Source: Sinosporangium siamense (GTDB lineage: Bacteria > Actinomycetota > Actinomycetes > Streptosporangiales > Streptosporangiaceae). Taken from it: 64,000 nucleotides of DNA. The DNA is taken from contig NZ_BOOW01000036.1 of NCBI RefSeq assembly GCF_016863435.1, positions 62,001 through 126,000 of the forward strand, given 5' to 3'. The notes beneath the pieces are model-generated. The model was given only the letters and a program-made list of their open reading frames with translations, was not told the DNA's origin and ran no database searches. The stretch's first letter is position 1. Each line of letters starts with the position of its first letter. This document shows, piece after piece, positions 42,800 through 51,552 of the stretch. Position numbers and translations under genes: made by a program.

Positions 42800-45301
42800 A
42801 TGGTGCAGTCGCGCCGAGCACGCCACGCTAAATCGTCCACTACTAATGCGTCGACGCCGAGCAGGGGTGGCGGATTCTCGAAAGAGCATCTCGCAGGAGA
42901 CCTTCTCGCGTCACTGGTCGTCTTCCTCGTCGCCGTGCCGCTGTGCATCGGCATCGGGGTGGCATCGGGCGTCCCGGTTGAACTCGGCATCATCTCCGGC
43001 ATCATCGGAGGCCTGGTCGTCGGTTTCCTACCGGGTAGCAGCCTGCAGGTAAGTGGGCCGGCCGCGGGACTGGCCACCCTCTGTCTGGATCTGGTTACCG
43101 AGCACGGCGTTGAGATGATGGGTCCGATCGTGCTTGTCGCGGGACTCATTCAGGTCACACTCGGTATCCTCGGACTGGGGCGTATTTTCCAGGCCATTTC
43201 CCTGTCCGTGGTCGGCGGCATGCTCGGCGGCATCGGTGTGTCCCTTCTGCTCAGCCAGATTTACGCCGCGGCGGATTCCAAACAGCACGGCAACCCCGTC
43301 AAGAACGCCATGGGGCTGCCGGACCTGCTGCAGAAGACGCTGGCCAACCCCCAGGCGATGACCGCTCTGGCTCTGGGTATCGGCTCGCTTGTCATCTGCT
43401 TCGCCTGGAAGAAGGTGCCGGCACCGATCAACAAGGTGCCGGCGCCGCTCGTGGCGGTGGTCGCCGGCGCGCTGATCGCGCTGTCGCCCAGCGTCGAGGT
43501 CAAGATGGTCACCATCGGCGACCTCTTCGCCGCCGTGCAGATTCCCGGCATCGACCAGTTCGCCGGGCTCATGGATCCGTCGGTGCTTCTCCTCGGCGTC
43601 ACCTTCGCCGCGATCGCCTCGGCGGAGAGCCTCTTCAGCGCCGCGGCGACGGACCGTATGCACGACGGCGAGAAGACGAAGTACAACCCCGAGCTTCTGG
43701 CTCAGGGAGTGGGTAACACCCTCTGCGGTCTCCTCGGATCCCTCCCCCTCACGGCCGTCATCGCCCGCAGCGCGGCGAACGTGCAGGCGGGTGCCAAGAC
43801 CAAGATCTCCAGGGTCATGCACGGCGTGTGGCTCCTGGGATTCGGATTGTTCTTCCCGCAGGTCCTCGGTTACGTTCCCGTCTCGGTGCTGGCGGGCATC
43901 CTCCTCCAGGCCGGATGGAAGCTTCTCGACCCGCCGCAGTTCGGCAAGATGTGGCGGAAGGACCGCGGCGAGGGCGTCGTGCTCATCGTCACGACGGTCG
44001 CCATCATCTTCACCGACCTCCTCGAAGGCGTCATCGTGGGTCTCGCCATCGCCACTGTGCTCGCGGCGCTGCGCATGTCCCACCTCAAGATCGACCGCGC
44101 CGAGGTCGGCGACGTCACCCACCTCACCATGGTGGGCAACGCGACCTTCCTGCTCCTGCCCAAGCTCAACGAGACCCTCGACTCGCTGCGAAGCGCGACC
44201 AAGCTGCACATCAACATGGTCGGCGTGTCCCACCTGGACCTCGCCTGCCGCAGCCAGGTCGAGGAGTGGGCGGCACAGCATCGCAAGACCGGCGCCGACG
44301 TCGAACTCCTCCTACCGGAGGTCGACGAGGACGACGAGAAGGTCCCGGACGAGGACGCCGACGAGTGGTTCGCGGACTACCCGCGGCAGAACCCGCCGCC
44401 CATTCAGGAGCCCGCGATGGCCGGTCAGGCCCGCCACAACCAGGGCTACGACGCGAGGACGCGCGAGCACGCCGCCGTCTCGGGAGCGGGCTACGGCTAC
44501 GGCAGCCCCCAGGAACAGCACCGCACCCAGGAGTACGCCGGCGCGGCTCAGGGCTACGGCAGCCCACAAGGCGCCTACGCCGGTCAGCAGGCGGCGTACA
44601 CCACCCAGCAGGCGGCGTACAACACCACCACCCAGCAGTCCGCGTACACCACCCAGCAGGGTCCCATGACCCAACCGGGTTACGGCGCCCAGCAGGGACC
44701 GGTCACATATCCGGGCTACAACGTCCCGCAGAGTGGTGGTTACAGCACCCAGCAGGGCCCCATGACCCAACCGGGGTACGGAACCCAGCAGTTCCCCGCC
44801 GTCCAGCAGGGCTACGCAGCCCAGCAGGGTCCGGTGAGTCACGCGGGTTACAGTGCCCAGCAGGGTCCGGTGAGCCATGCGGGTTACAGTGCCCAGCAGG
44901 GTCCGGTGAGCCATGCGGGTTACAGCGCCCAGCAGGGTCCGGTGAGCCACGCCGGTTACAGTGCCCAGCAGGGTCCCGTCAGCCACGCCGGCTACCACAC
45001 TCAGCAAGGCCCCGTGAGCCACGCGGGCTACACCGTCCAGCCGGACTACGGCAACCAGCCGACCGCTTACGGTGCGCAGCAGAGCTATGGAGCCCAGCAG
45101 CAACAGCAGGCATACGGTGCCCCGCAGTCCTACGGCGCCCAGGGATACGGCGGCCAGCAGCAGGGCGGTCACACACAGCCTCAGGCCGGCCATCAGCATT
45201 ACGACTACGGCGTCCAGCACCACGACCCAGCCGTTGGCCGGGGCTACGACAGGAACGCCCCACACGGCGGTCCTACCGGAGTCCCGCCGCGAACCGGGTG
45301 A
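42800..45301 (+). CDS. SulP-family transporter with long Gln/Tyr/Gly repeat tail
   Basis: An 833-residue protein (ATG 42800, GAGGGG upstream). Residues 30-440 form the SulP membrane core (PLCIGIGVASGVPVELGIIS; SGPAAGLATL; SLFSAAATDRMHDG). Residues 445-520 are STAS-like (LTMVGNATFLLLPKL; VSHLDLACRSQVEEW), followed by an acidic segment (EVDEDDEKVPDEDADEWFAD). The last 290 residues are low-complexity QQG/GY sequence with six copies of a 12-residue repeat. It follows a carbonic anhydrase, so bicarbonate is the likeliest substrate. It is the paralogue of the transporter at 542, but with a different tail composition. The tail should be cytoplasmic. Confidence 0.9.
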   Translation: MVQSRRARHAKSSTTNASTPSRGGGFSKEHLAGDLLASLVVFLVAVPLCIGIGVASGVPVELGIISGIIGGLVVGFLPGSSLQVSGPAAGLATLCLDLVTEHGVEMMGPIVLVAGLIQVTLGILGLGRIFQAISLSVVGGMLGGIGVSLLLSQIYAAADSKQHGNPVKNAMGLPDLLQKTLANPQAMTALALGIGSLVICFAWKKVPAPINKVPAPLVAVVAGALIALSPSVEVKMVTIGDLFAAVQIPGIDQFAGLMDPSVLLLGVTFAAIASAESLFSAAATDRMHDGEKTKYNPELLAQGVGNTLCGLLGSLPLTAVIARSAANVQAGAKTKISRVMHGVWLLGFGLFFPQVLGYVPVSVLAGILLQAGWKLLDPPQFGKMWRKDRGEGVVLIVTTVAIIFTDLLEGVIVGLAIATVLAALRMSHLKIDRAEVGDVTHLTMVGNATFLLLPKLNETLDSLRSATKLHINMVGVSHLDLACRSQVEEWAAQHRKTGADVELLLPEVDEDDEKVPDEDADEWFADYPRQNPPPIQEPAMAGQARHNQGYDARTREHAAVSGAGYGYGSPQEQHRTQEYAGAAQGYGSPQGAYAGQQAAYTTQQAAYNTTTQQSAYTTQQGPMTQPGYGAQQGPVTYPGYNVPQSGGYSTQQGPMTQPGYGTQQFPAVQQGYAAQQGPVSHAGYSAQQGPVSHAGYSAQQGPVSHAGYSAQQGPVSHAGYSAQQGPVSHAGYHTQQGPVSHAGYTVQPDYGNQPTAYGAQQSYGAQQQQQAYGAPQSYGAQGYGGQQQGGHTQPQAGHQHYDYGVQHHDPAVGRGYDRNAPHGGPTGVPPRTG
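44813..45028 (+). repeat. 36-bp in-frame tandem repeat in the SulP tail, six copies
   Basis: The encoded unit is YSAQQGPVSHAG at residues 672-743; the first copy has YAA and the last YHT. Degenerate relatives (TQQGPMTQPGY) precede it from about residue 615. Near-identical codons suggest recent expansion by slippage or unequal exchange. Confidence 0.88.
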
Positions 45302-45455
45302 CACCTCCACCCGGAGTTCCAAGCAGGTGAGCGTCCGCCACCCGGGATCGGGAGTCGGTTGAGATCAAGGGCCACAAGCCCATCTCACACGTCGGAAAGG
45401 CCCCACCGGCGTGAGACCCCGAACCGGGTGGGGACGCCCATCCGAAGGGAACCGT

Positions 45456-45504
45456 AAGGCCCGTTGTCCGCCCCCAGACCCAGGGGGGACGGACAACGGG
45501 CCTT
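45456..45504 (+). terminator. Strong terminator after the carbonic anhydrase-SulP operon
   Basis: AAGGCCCGTTGTCCG (45456-45470) pairs with CGGACAACGGGCCTT (45490-45504) over 15 bp, and the inner CCCCC/GGGGG can extend the stem. Confidence 0.85.
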
Positions 45505-45578
45505 GACCGTGGGCGGCCCTTCGCATCAGGTGGGGCCACATCATGTGGGGCCACGTCATGCGGGCTCCGCTCAGGCGG

Positions 45579-45753
45579 GTGGTGCTCAGTGCTTGTGGTG
45601 CTCAGTGCTAGTGATGCTCAATGCCGGTGGTGCTCACTGCCGGTGGTGCTCAGTGCTAGCGGTGCCCTGTGCCGGTGGTGCTCAGTGCTAGTGGTGCCCT
45701 GCCGCCAGTGGTGCACTGTGCAAGTCGTGCTCATGCAAGTCGTGCTTATGCGA
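45579..45753. repeat. Degenerate 16-bp tandem array, about 11 copies
   Basis: Unit GTGGTGCTCAGTGCTA. Copies 1, 2, 5 and 7 are nearly identical, and later copies decay and shorten to 15 bp (GTCGTGCTCATGCAA). The period is not a multiple of three, and no ribosome-binding site or protein family is associated with any frame across it. The surrounding 45302-45875 region, between the SulP terminator and a histidine kinase stop, has no supported gene. I see no dyad in the unit. Confidence 0.85.
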
Positions 45754-45840
45754 GTCGTGCCCGGCCGGGTGGGCTCCGCCGTACCGGACCCTACCCAGGT
45801 TGTCCCGCGGGTGTGGGCGGGTTGGCTTTGCCGTAATGAA

Positions 45841-45867
45841 GTCGCCTGGCCGGCTCCGCCGTACCGG
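45841..45867. repeat. Dispersed GCCGTACCGG element, copy 1
   Basis: A 27-bp block with core TGGCCGGCTCCGCCGTACCG is repeated with one mismatch at 59835-59861 and, over 21 bp, with three mismatches at 57292-57312. Shorter relatives occur at 45772-45786 and 4914-4928. All of these copies are outside intact conserved domains. Confidence 0.6.
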
Positions 45868-45875
45868 AGGGGTGC

Positions 45876-47375
45876 TCAGCGCGACTGAGAGGTGACGCTG
45901 TGGCGGCCGCGGCTGCCGAGCACACGGTTGAGCAGGCGATGGAACGTCCCGAGCTGGCGGGGACGGCCCTGGGGCGCCGACTCGACCGGCATCAGCGCGA
46001 CGACGGCGTCCAGGCCGCTGCCGGGGGCCGGCATCAGCACGACCTCGCCGCCGCTGGCGCGGGCGAGTTGCTGGACGATCGCCAGACCCAGGCCGGTGCC
46101 GTCCTTGCCCGAGCCGGGCGCGCGCCAGAACCGGTCGAAGGCCCGTTTCCTGTGCTCTTCGCTCATGCCGGGCCCCTGGTCGATGACGTGGAGCTCCGCC
46201 GCTCCCTCGCGGCGGCGGTATCTCCCGGCGTGATTCGGTCTGCGGTCGAGCGTGATCGTGCTGCCCGGCGGCGAGACACGCAGCGCGTTGGCGAGCAGGT
46301 TGTCGATGATCTGCTCGATGGCTCCGGGAACCGCCCAGACCTCACCGATCCGCGCGCCCATCACCAGAAGGTGCACGCCGCTGCGTTCGACGACGGGCGC
46401 CCAGACGCGGGCGCGGTCGTGGACGAGGGCGTCGAGGTCGACGGGCTCCCGGATCATGGAGGACTCTTCGAGCGCGGCCATCGCGAGCAGGCCGTCGATC
46501 ATGCGGGCGAGCCGGTCGGTCTCGGCGAGCGCCGACTCCAGGTTGTTTCTGGCCCGCAACGCGATGTACGGCTCAAGCGTCTCCAGCCTGAGCCTCAAAG
46601 CGGCCAGCGGCGTCTTGAGCTGGTGCGACGCCTCGGCCGCGAACGCGCGCTGGGAGCTGATCAGCTGCTGGAGCCTGGTCGCCATGCCGTTGAACGTGAC
46701 GGCCAGCTGGCGTATCTCCGGCGGCCCCGTGAGCACCGAGGCCGGTTCGAAGCCTTGTCCCGCCGCGAGGAGTTTCGCGGATTTCTCCAGCTCGCGGACA
46801 GGTCTTCTGACCCACCGTACAAGCGAGAACACCACGAGCAACACCACAATTAGGAGAACAAGGTCGATCACGGTCAAAGACATCCAGACCTGTTTGACAT
46901 CAGCGCCGAGCTTGTCTGCGTTAACGGTGATACGGAGGGCACCGCGCACCGAGGGGGAACGATCGAGCGGTACGGAAACGTGGACCACCTCGACGCCGTC
47001 GACAACGGCGTCCACGCGCTTGGCGGCGGCCTGCTCCCGTAAGACGGCCCTGAGATCGGGCTCGTTCGCCAGCTTGTCCCTTTGCGAGGAGCTGAGGGGA
47101 TAGGTGACGGCGAGGACGCTACCTGTCGCGTCGACCACAAGCACTTTGTTGCCAAAGTACTGGCTGTGTGACTTCACCAGCACGGAGAGTTGCTCCATCT
47201 GGCCGGTCGCGATCGCTTCGTTGGCCATGGCGGCCAGCTCGTGCGCCTCGTGTTCGACGTCGGTGACGGCACGATCGAGCTCCCCCCGGATGTACATCAT
47301 TCCGAGGGGAAGCTCGAGAGCGAGAAGAAGGAGAAGTATCAGGGACAGGTGACTGAGCAGCAGTCGTCGGATCAT
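45876..47375 (-). CDS. Two-component sensor histidine kinase
   Basis: A 499-residue protein. Membrane helices span about 5-28 and 165-188, flanking a 135-residue extracytoplasmic sensor domain (GNKVLVVDATGSVLAVTYPL). A HAMP linker spans 189-240. The phosphoacceptor is His251 in EASHQLKTPLAAL, and the ATPase domain has NLLANALRVSPPG, DQGPGMSEEHRKRAFDRFWR and GTGLGLAIVQQLA. Layout resembles Tcs/PhoR-like kinases of actinomycetes. The response regulator gene ends 18 bp upstream of its start. Signal unknown. Confidence 0.9.
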   Translation of the reverse strand: MIRRLLLSHLSLILLLLLALELPLGMMYIRGELDRAVTDVEHEAHELAAMANEAIATGQMEQLSVLVKSHSQYFGNKVLVVDATGSVLAVTYPLSSSQRDKLANEPDLRAVLREQAAAKRVDAVVDGVEVVHVSVPLDRSPSVRGALRITVNADKLGADVKQVWMSLTVIDLVLLIVVLLVVFSLVRWVRRPVRELEKSAKLLAAGQGFEPASVLTGPPEIRQLAVTFNGMATRLQQLISSQRAFAAEASHQLKTPLAALRLRLETLEPYIALRARNNLESALAETDRLARMIDGLLAMAALEESSMIREPVDLDALVHDRARVWAPVVERSGVHLLVMGARIGEVWAVPGAIEQIIDNLLANALRVSPPGSTITLDRRPNHAGRYRRREGAAELHVIDQGPGMSEEHRKRAFDRFWRAPGSGKDGTGLGLAIVQQLARASGGEVVLMPAPGSGLDAVVALMPVESAPQGRPRQLGTFHRLLNRVLGSRGRHSVTSQSR

Positions 47376-47393
47376 TGACGATGGCCGGCGACA

Positions 47394-48110
47394 CTAATGG
47401 TGCGGTGGGAAGTCGGGCGGGGAGGACGCGGGGACAACGAGGCTGAAACCAACCCCGCGTACGGTTCTGATCCAAGTGGGGTTGCCGAGTTTGCGGCGTA
47501 GTGTCGCAATGTGGAAGTCAAGGGTCTTTGTCGACCCGAAGAAGTTTGGATCCCATACATTGCGAAGGATGTGCTCTCGTGGGCAAACAGCCCCCGGATC
47601 CTCGGCAAGAAGGGCAAGAAGGTCGAACTCCTTTGGAGTGAGGGCTACGAAATGCCCCTGCACCTGAACCTGGCGGGTTCGCCGGTCGATGACCAGCTCA
47701 CCCAGCACCCGGGCGCCGTTGGGGGCCGGGGCCTCCTCGACGGGTGGGGGAGGGGCGGTCGTGCGTGTGCGCCGGGTCACGGCGCGCATACGCGCGACGA
47801 GTTCACGCAGGCTGAAGGGCTTCGCCACGTAGTCGTCGGCGCCGATCTCCAGCCCCACGACGCGGTCGGTCTCCTCACCGCGGGCGCTCAAGATGATGAT
47901 GGGGATCTCGGAGGTCCGCCGGAGCTGGCGGCACACGTCGATGCCGTCCATGTCCGGAAGCCCGAGGTCAAGCAGGACAATGTCGCCGAGTGGGGCGCGA
48001 AGCGCGTCGGCACCTGTCCTGCTTTGGTGGACTGTGAACCCGTACTGACTCAGGCCGTCTACCAGTGGCTCGGTGATTGATTCGTTGTCCTCGACGAGTA
48101 GTACACGCAT
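47394..48110 (-). CDS. OmpR-family response regulator
   Basis: ATG 48110 gives 238 residues beginning MRVLLVEDNE; longer in-frame starts would add sequence outside the receiver fold. Asp48 in VLLDLGLPDMDG is the phosphoacceptor, with SARGEETDR and YVAKPFS completing the receiver. A Pro-rich linker (TTAPPPPVEEAPAP) precedes the winged helix (LTPKEFDLLALLAEDPGAVC; LDFHIATLRRKLGNPTWIRT). It is cotranscribed with the sensor kinase. Confidence 0.9.
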   Translation of the reverse strand: MRVLLVEDNESITEPLVDGLSQYGFTVHQSRTGADALRAPLGDIVLLDLGLPDMDGIDVCRQLRRTSEIPIIILSARGEETDRVVGLEIGADDYVAKPFSLRELVARMRAVTRRTRTTAPPPPVEEAPAPNGARVLGELVIDRRTRQVQVQGHFVALTPKEFDLLALLAEDPGAVCPREHILRNVWDPNFFGSTKTLDFHIATLRRKLGNPTWIRTVRGVGFSLVVPASSPPDFPPHH

Positions 48111-48849
48111 GCCAGTGCCCGTTTCGCTCGCAATGCTGACAAGCCTCCCCCCAATCTCAGTCACGGATGGTACAGCACGGATCGGCGCTAGCACCGGACA
48201 TTTGACACACGTCCTGACATAGGAGAATAAGTGTCTGTGTGGTGGAGTCCCGTCACGCCGGCCACAGAACCACCTCATGCCCCACTTCCAGGGCACGTGA
48301 GGGCACTCGGCTGCGAGAAGTGAGCCCCTAATCCCTGACTCCGAGTGGGGTTGGAAGCTGTCCAATATCTGCTATTTTCCCCGGTGAAGCCATTGTTTGG
48401 CGGAAAAGTGGGGCATTCGCGGACGACGTCGGGTCAGGGGTGCGAGTTGACTTTTCCCAGTTCAGAGGCTAACCGCCGGTTGGGTCCGAGCAACGCCAAC
48501 GTTGGCTGTGTGTGGTGTCCACTTTCGGATCCAGGGCCTGGTCACCAGGTGGGTCACGGCCTTCGGGGAGCCCCGCGAGGCGTCGAATCCGCAGCCCGCC
48601 GGGCCTGCGGCGGCCCCGCGTGAGCCCTTCCGGGGCCGCTCGCCGCCGCCCCTCCGGAGGACGTTGTTCGTAACCATCCGGCGCGGACAACGCCCCTGGA
48701 AGGGATGTGAGACGGCGTGTCGCAGGTTCTCGTAGCTCAATCTTCACCTAGCTCCCTGTCCAGAACTATCATCGTGATCTCGATGGAGACGGGCATGGTC
48801 GACTACACTCACGGCATTTGGCGTGAAAGTGTGTGAACGGAACCAACCT
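48111..48849. other. Intergenic region with a palindrome and hairpins
   Basis: About 740 bp between divergent genes without a supported CDS. A TTGACT hexamer lies at 48447-48452. The perfect palindrome GCCAACGTTGGC is at 48495-48506, a good operator candidate. The hairpin GCGGCCCCG/CGGGGCCGC is at 48610-48639. Confidence 0.5.
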
Positions 48850-49665
48850 GTGAACAAACCCCGCGAATCCGCCGCGCAGTCCATAGACCTCGGCATCAAC
48901 CGCCCTCACTCGGCCCGGATCTGGAACTACTGGCTGGGTGGCAAGGACAACTTCCCTGCCGACCGCGAGGCCGGGGACATGGTTGAGCAGCACATTCCCG
49001 GCATCAAGGAATCCGCCCTCGCCGACCGGGCATTCCTCGGCCGCTGTGTTCAGCACCTCGTCGCCGACATGGGCATCCGGCAATTCCTCGACATCGGCAC
49101 GGGCCTGCCCACCGTCGACAACACCCACGAAGTGGCACAGCGCATCGCCCCGGAGAGCCGGATCGTCTACGTCGACAACGATCCCCTCGTGCTCACGCAC
49201 GCCCGCGCCCTGCTCGTCAGCGAACCCGAGGGCGTCACCACATACATCGACGCCGACCTGCGCGACCCCCAGACCATCCTCACGACGGCCCGGGAGACGC
49301 TCGACTTCGACAAGCCGGTCGCCGTCATGCTCCTCGGCATCCTGCACCACCTCGTCGACGACGACGAGGCCCTGAGAGTCGTGCGCGAGCTGGTGGAGGC
49401 CGTGCCCTCCGGCAGCTACCTCGCGGTGGCCCACGCGACCGCCGAGGTCCACGGAGAGGCCATGCACGTGGCCATGCGGCAGTTCATGGAACGCGGCGGC
49501 ACCCCCATCGTGGCGCGCGACAAGGCCGCTCTCGCCCGCTTCTTCGAGGGGCTGGAGATGCTGGAGCCCGGTGTCGTCTCCTGCTCCCGCTGGCGCGCCG
49601 AAGAGAGCCCGTGGGGGGAGCCGGAGGAGGTCTCGCAGTTCTGCGGAGTCGCTCGCAAGCCCTGA
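48850..49665 (+). CDS. DUF574-type SAM-dependent methyltransferase
   Basis: From GTG 48850 the product has 271 residues; an upstream GTG at 48823 adds nine. Family markers are INRPHSARIWNYWLGGKDNF near the N-terminus, the SAM motif QFLDIGTGLPTVDNTHEVAQ, VYVDNDPLVLTHARAL and the late motif LLGILHHLVDDDEAL. These proteins are very numerous in actinomycetes and their substrates are mostly unknown. Neither ribosome-binding site is strong, so the start is uncertain. No neighbour clarifies its role. Confidence 0.85.
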   Translation: MNKPRESAAQSIDLGINRPHSARIWNYWLGGKDNFPADREAGDMVEQHIPGIKESALADRAFLGRCVQHLVADMGIRQFLDIGTGLPTVDNTHEVAQRIAPESRIVYVDNDPLVLTHARALLVSEPEGVTTYIDADLRDPQTILTTARETLDFDKPVAVMLLGILHHLVDDDEALRVVRELVEAVPSGSYLAVAHATAEVHGEAMHVAMRQFMERGGTPIVARDKAALARFFEGLEMLEPGVVSCSRWRAEESPWGEPEEVSQFCGVARKP

Positions 49666-49889
49666 CAATTACCCAGATTGCCGCTGTTGCTTAAGCGCCC
49701 GCCCGCCGTTGAAAATGGACGGCGACCGGCGGAACTCGGGGGAGCCCTCGCTTAGCGCGGGAGCCCTCTCATGCAAAACCGAGTCCCGCTCCCAACACTT
49801 AAGACGCCGCCGCTGATCCGTGGACGACTCCGCGCTCGCCCTCCAACGCCGTCTCCACAGCAGCAATGCCGTCGGTTCAGGGAGACGAT

Positions 49890-50531
49890 GTGGCCAGCAG
49901 CAGTAAATACGAAACGCTGACCGGCGAGACCGATCTGGACTTCCCGGAATACGACTCGCCGCCGCCCGAGCCCATGGACCTCGCAGGGCGATGGCTGGCC
50001 GAGGCCACCCGGCACGAGGTGCGCGAACCACGTTCTCTCGCATTGGCCACCGCGGACACGGCGGGCCGCGCGTCCAACCGGTTCGTCACCGTCACCGAGA
50101 TCGGCCGCCGGGGGCTGGTGTTCACCACTCACCTGTGCAGCCGCAAAGGGCGCGAGCTGACCGAGACCGGCTGGTCCTCGGGGGTGTTCTACTGGCGTGA
50201 GCTGAGCCGGCAGGTGATTCTGACCGGTCCCACGACCCCGCTCGGCGCCGCCGAGTGCGATGCCCTCTGGGCGGCTCGTGCCGTACCTCTCCATGCCATG
50301 TCGGCCGCGTCGCGGCAGAGCGAGCCCCTGGCGGACGTGCCGGCCCTGCGGGAGGCCGCGGACCGCCTCGCGGAGACGGGGAGGCCGCTGCCGCGGCCTG
50401 AGCGTTTTGTGGGCTTTCTGCTCGCGCCTGAGACCGTCGAGTTCTGGGCCGCCGACTCCGACCGCCTGCACCGGAGGCTGCTCTACAGCCGCGCGGGGGA
50501 AGGATGGCAGAGCACCCGCCTTCAGCCGTGA
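49890..50531 (+). CDS. Pyridoxamine 5'-phosphate oxidase-family protein (PdxH/PhzG-like)
   Basis: I start at GTG 49890 (GGGAG five bases upstream) rather than ATG 49866; 213 residues. The flavin-binding core appears as PRSLALATADTAGRASNRFV, GLVFTTHLCSRKGRELTETG and WRELSRQVILTGPTTPL. The C-terminal end FLLAPETVEFWAADSDRLHR followed by LLYSR matches the PdxH/PhzG dimerisation tail. PdxH oxidises pyridoxamine 5'-phosphate with FMN, while PhzG-like relatives act in secondary metabolism. The PdxH substrate motif is only partly kept (RLH is present), so PhzG-like oxidase is equally likely. Confidence 0.82.
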   Translation: MASSSKYETLTGETDLDFPEYDSPPPEPMDLAGRWLAEATRHEVREPRSLALATADTAGRASNRFVTVTEIGRRGLVFTTHLCSRKGRELTETGWSSGVFYWRELSRQVILTGPTTPLGAAECDALWAARAVPLHAMSAASRQSEPLADVPALREAADRLAETGRPLPRPERFVGFLLAPETVEFWAADSDRLHRRLLYSRAGEGWQSTRLQP

Positions 50532-50555
50532 CCTTCGAGGCCGGGCGCGAGCTCC

Positions 50556-51188
50556 TCAGCCCTCCGGCTGCGGCTCGGCGGCGAGTTCGATGAGCCGCTC
50601 CCACGCCGGTGACGACCCGTCGACCGAGGAGGCCGCCAGCCGGGCGAGGACCGGATCCCGCAGTGCCCACGGTTCCCCCTGGGCGTTATGCCGCTCGGTG
50701 AGCCATCGCCGGGTGCGATCGGCCAGCGCGGGGAGACGCGGGTCGTCCGCGGACCAGTCGAAAGCCGCGTCGTGTTCGAGGTAGAGCGCGCGGAACTCCG
50801 GATCGTTCATCGCGTCGCACTTGTCGGCGAGCCATATGGCGGCCTCGTCGGGGGAGAGCGAATGCAGCAGGATCCAGATGTCCCGCTCCATCTGGATCGT
50901 GCGCCTGCTGACGCCGAGTTCGCGCAGCCGGTCGAGATAATCCGCCACCTCCGCGGACACGTAAAGCCGGTCGCCCGCGCCCAGGCGGGCGATGCGCTCC
51001 CGGGTGCGGACGATCTCCTCCGCCTGTTCGCGCAGATCGCGGTCGATCTCGGAGATCGCCTCCGCCAGCCGGCCCGGGGAGACGAGCAGCTCCTTGACCC
51101 GGGATGCCGAACTTGGCGGCGGTCGCCCCGACGAACTCGGCCGGCGTCTCGTGTGACATTCCGTACCCCTCTCCACTCTCCAACCCAC
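50556..51188 (-). pseudogene. Truncated MerR-like regulator lacking its DNA-binding domain
   Basis: From about 51105 downward the frame encodes VKELLVSPGRLAEAISEIDR, coiled-coil, then LYVSAEVADYLDRLRELGVS and DPEFRALYLEHDAAFDW. This resembles the C-terminal half of a class of actinomycete MerR regulators. The N-terminal MerR helix-turn-helix is missing. A well-placed ATG at 51157 (GGAGAGGGG upstream) opens a different frame (MSHETPAEFVGATAAKFGIP), which would need a shift near 51105 to join. Either a frameshifted remnant or a small HTH-less protein is possible. Confidence 0.45.
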
Positions 51189-51552
51189 CGCGCCGCGGCA
51201 CGGCCTTCCTGCCGGCCATGCTCCGACCTTGACCCAGGGGCAAGGTCAAGTCCTCCTTGACAGATCTCGCCGAGGCGGGTGGTCCACCTGTGCTTTCGCG
51301 GGCAGGAAATTCACCCGGAAAATCCCATGCGTTATGGGGGTGGAAAGCCGCTGGATATCAGGGCCCTAACGATCCTTTGCCGGCTGGTGCTGGATTATCG
51401 AATTCGAACTGCCCGCCCTTTTCGGTCGTACACAAAAGTGCCGCGATGCCGGCTGATTCAATTCCCGGGTGGACGGCTTTGCCGATCAATGCAATAAGTG
51501 ACTATGTGAACTCCGGGGGTTTCGGTGGTCACCACTCACAAGGGGAGGAACC
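51189..51552. other. Intergenic region upstream of the trypsin-like gene
   Basis: Moderate GC with AT-rich patches near 51300-51340 and 51400-51420. I see no gene. GGGGAGG at 51541-51547 is the ribosome-binding site of the next gene. Confidence 0.45.

Noticed and set aside
44813-45753. CRISPR array
   Set aside because: Both repeat regions are contiguous tandem repeats without unique spacers; one is in frame inside SulP and the other has a 16-bp period.
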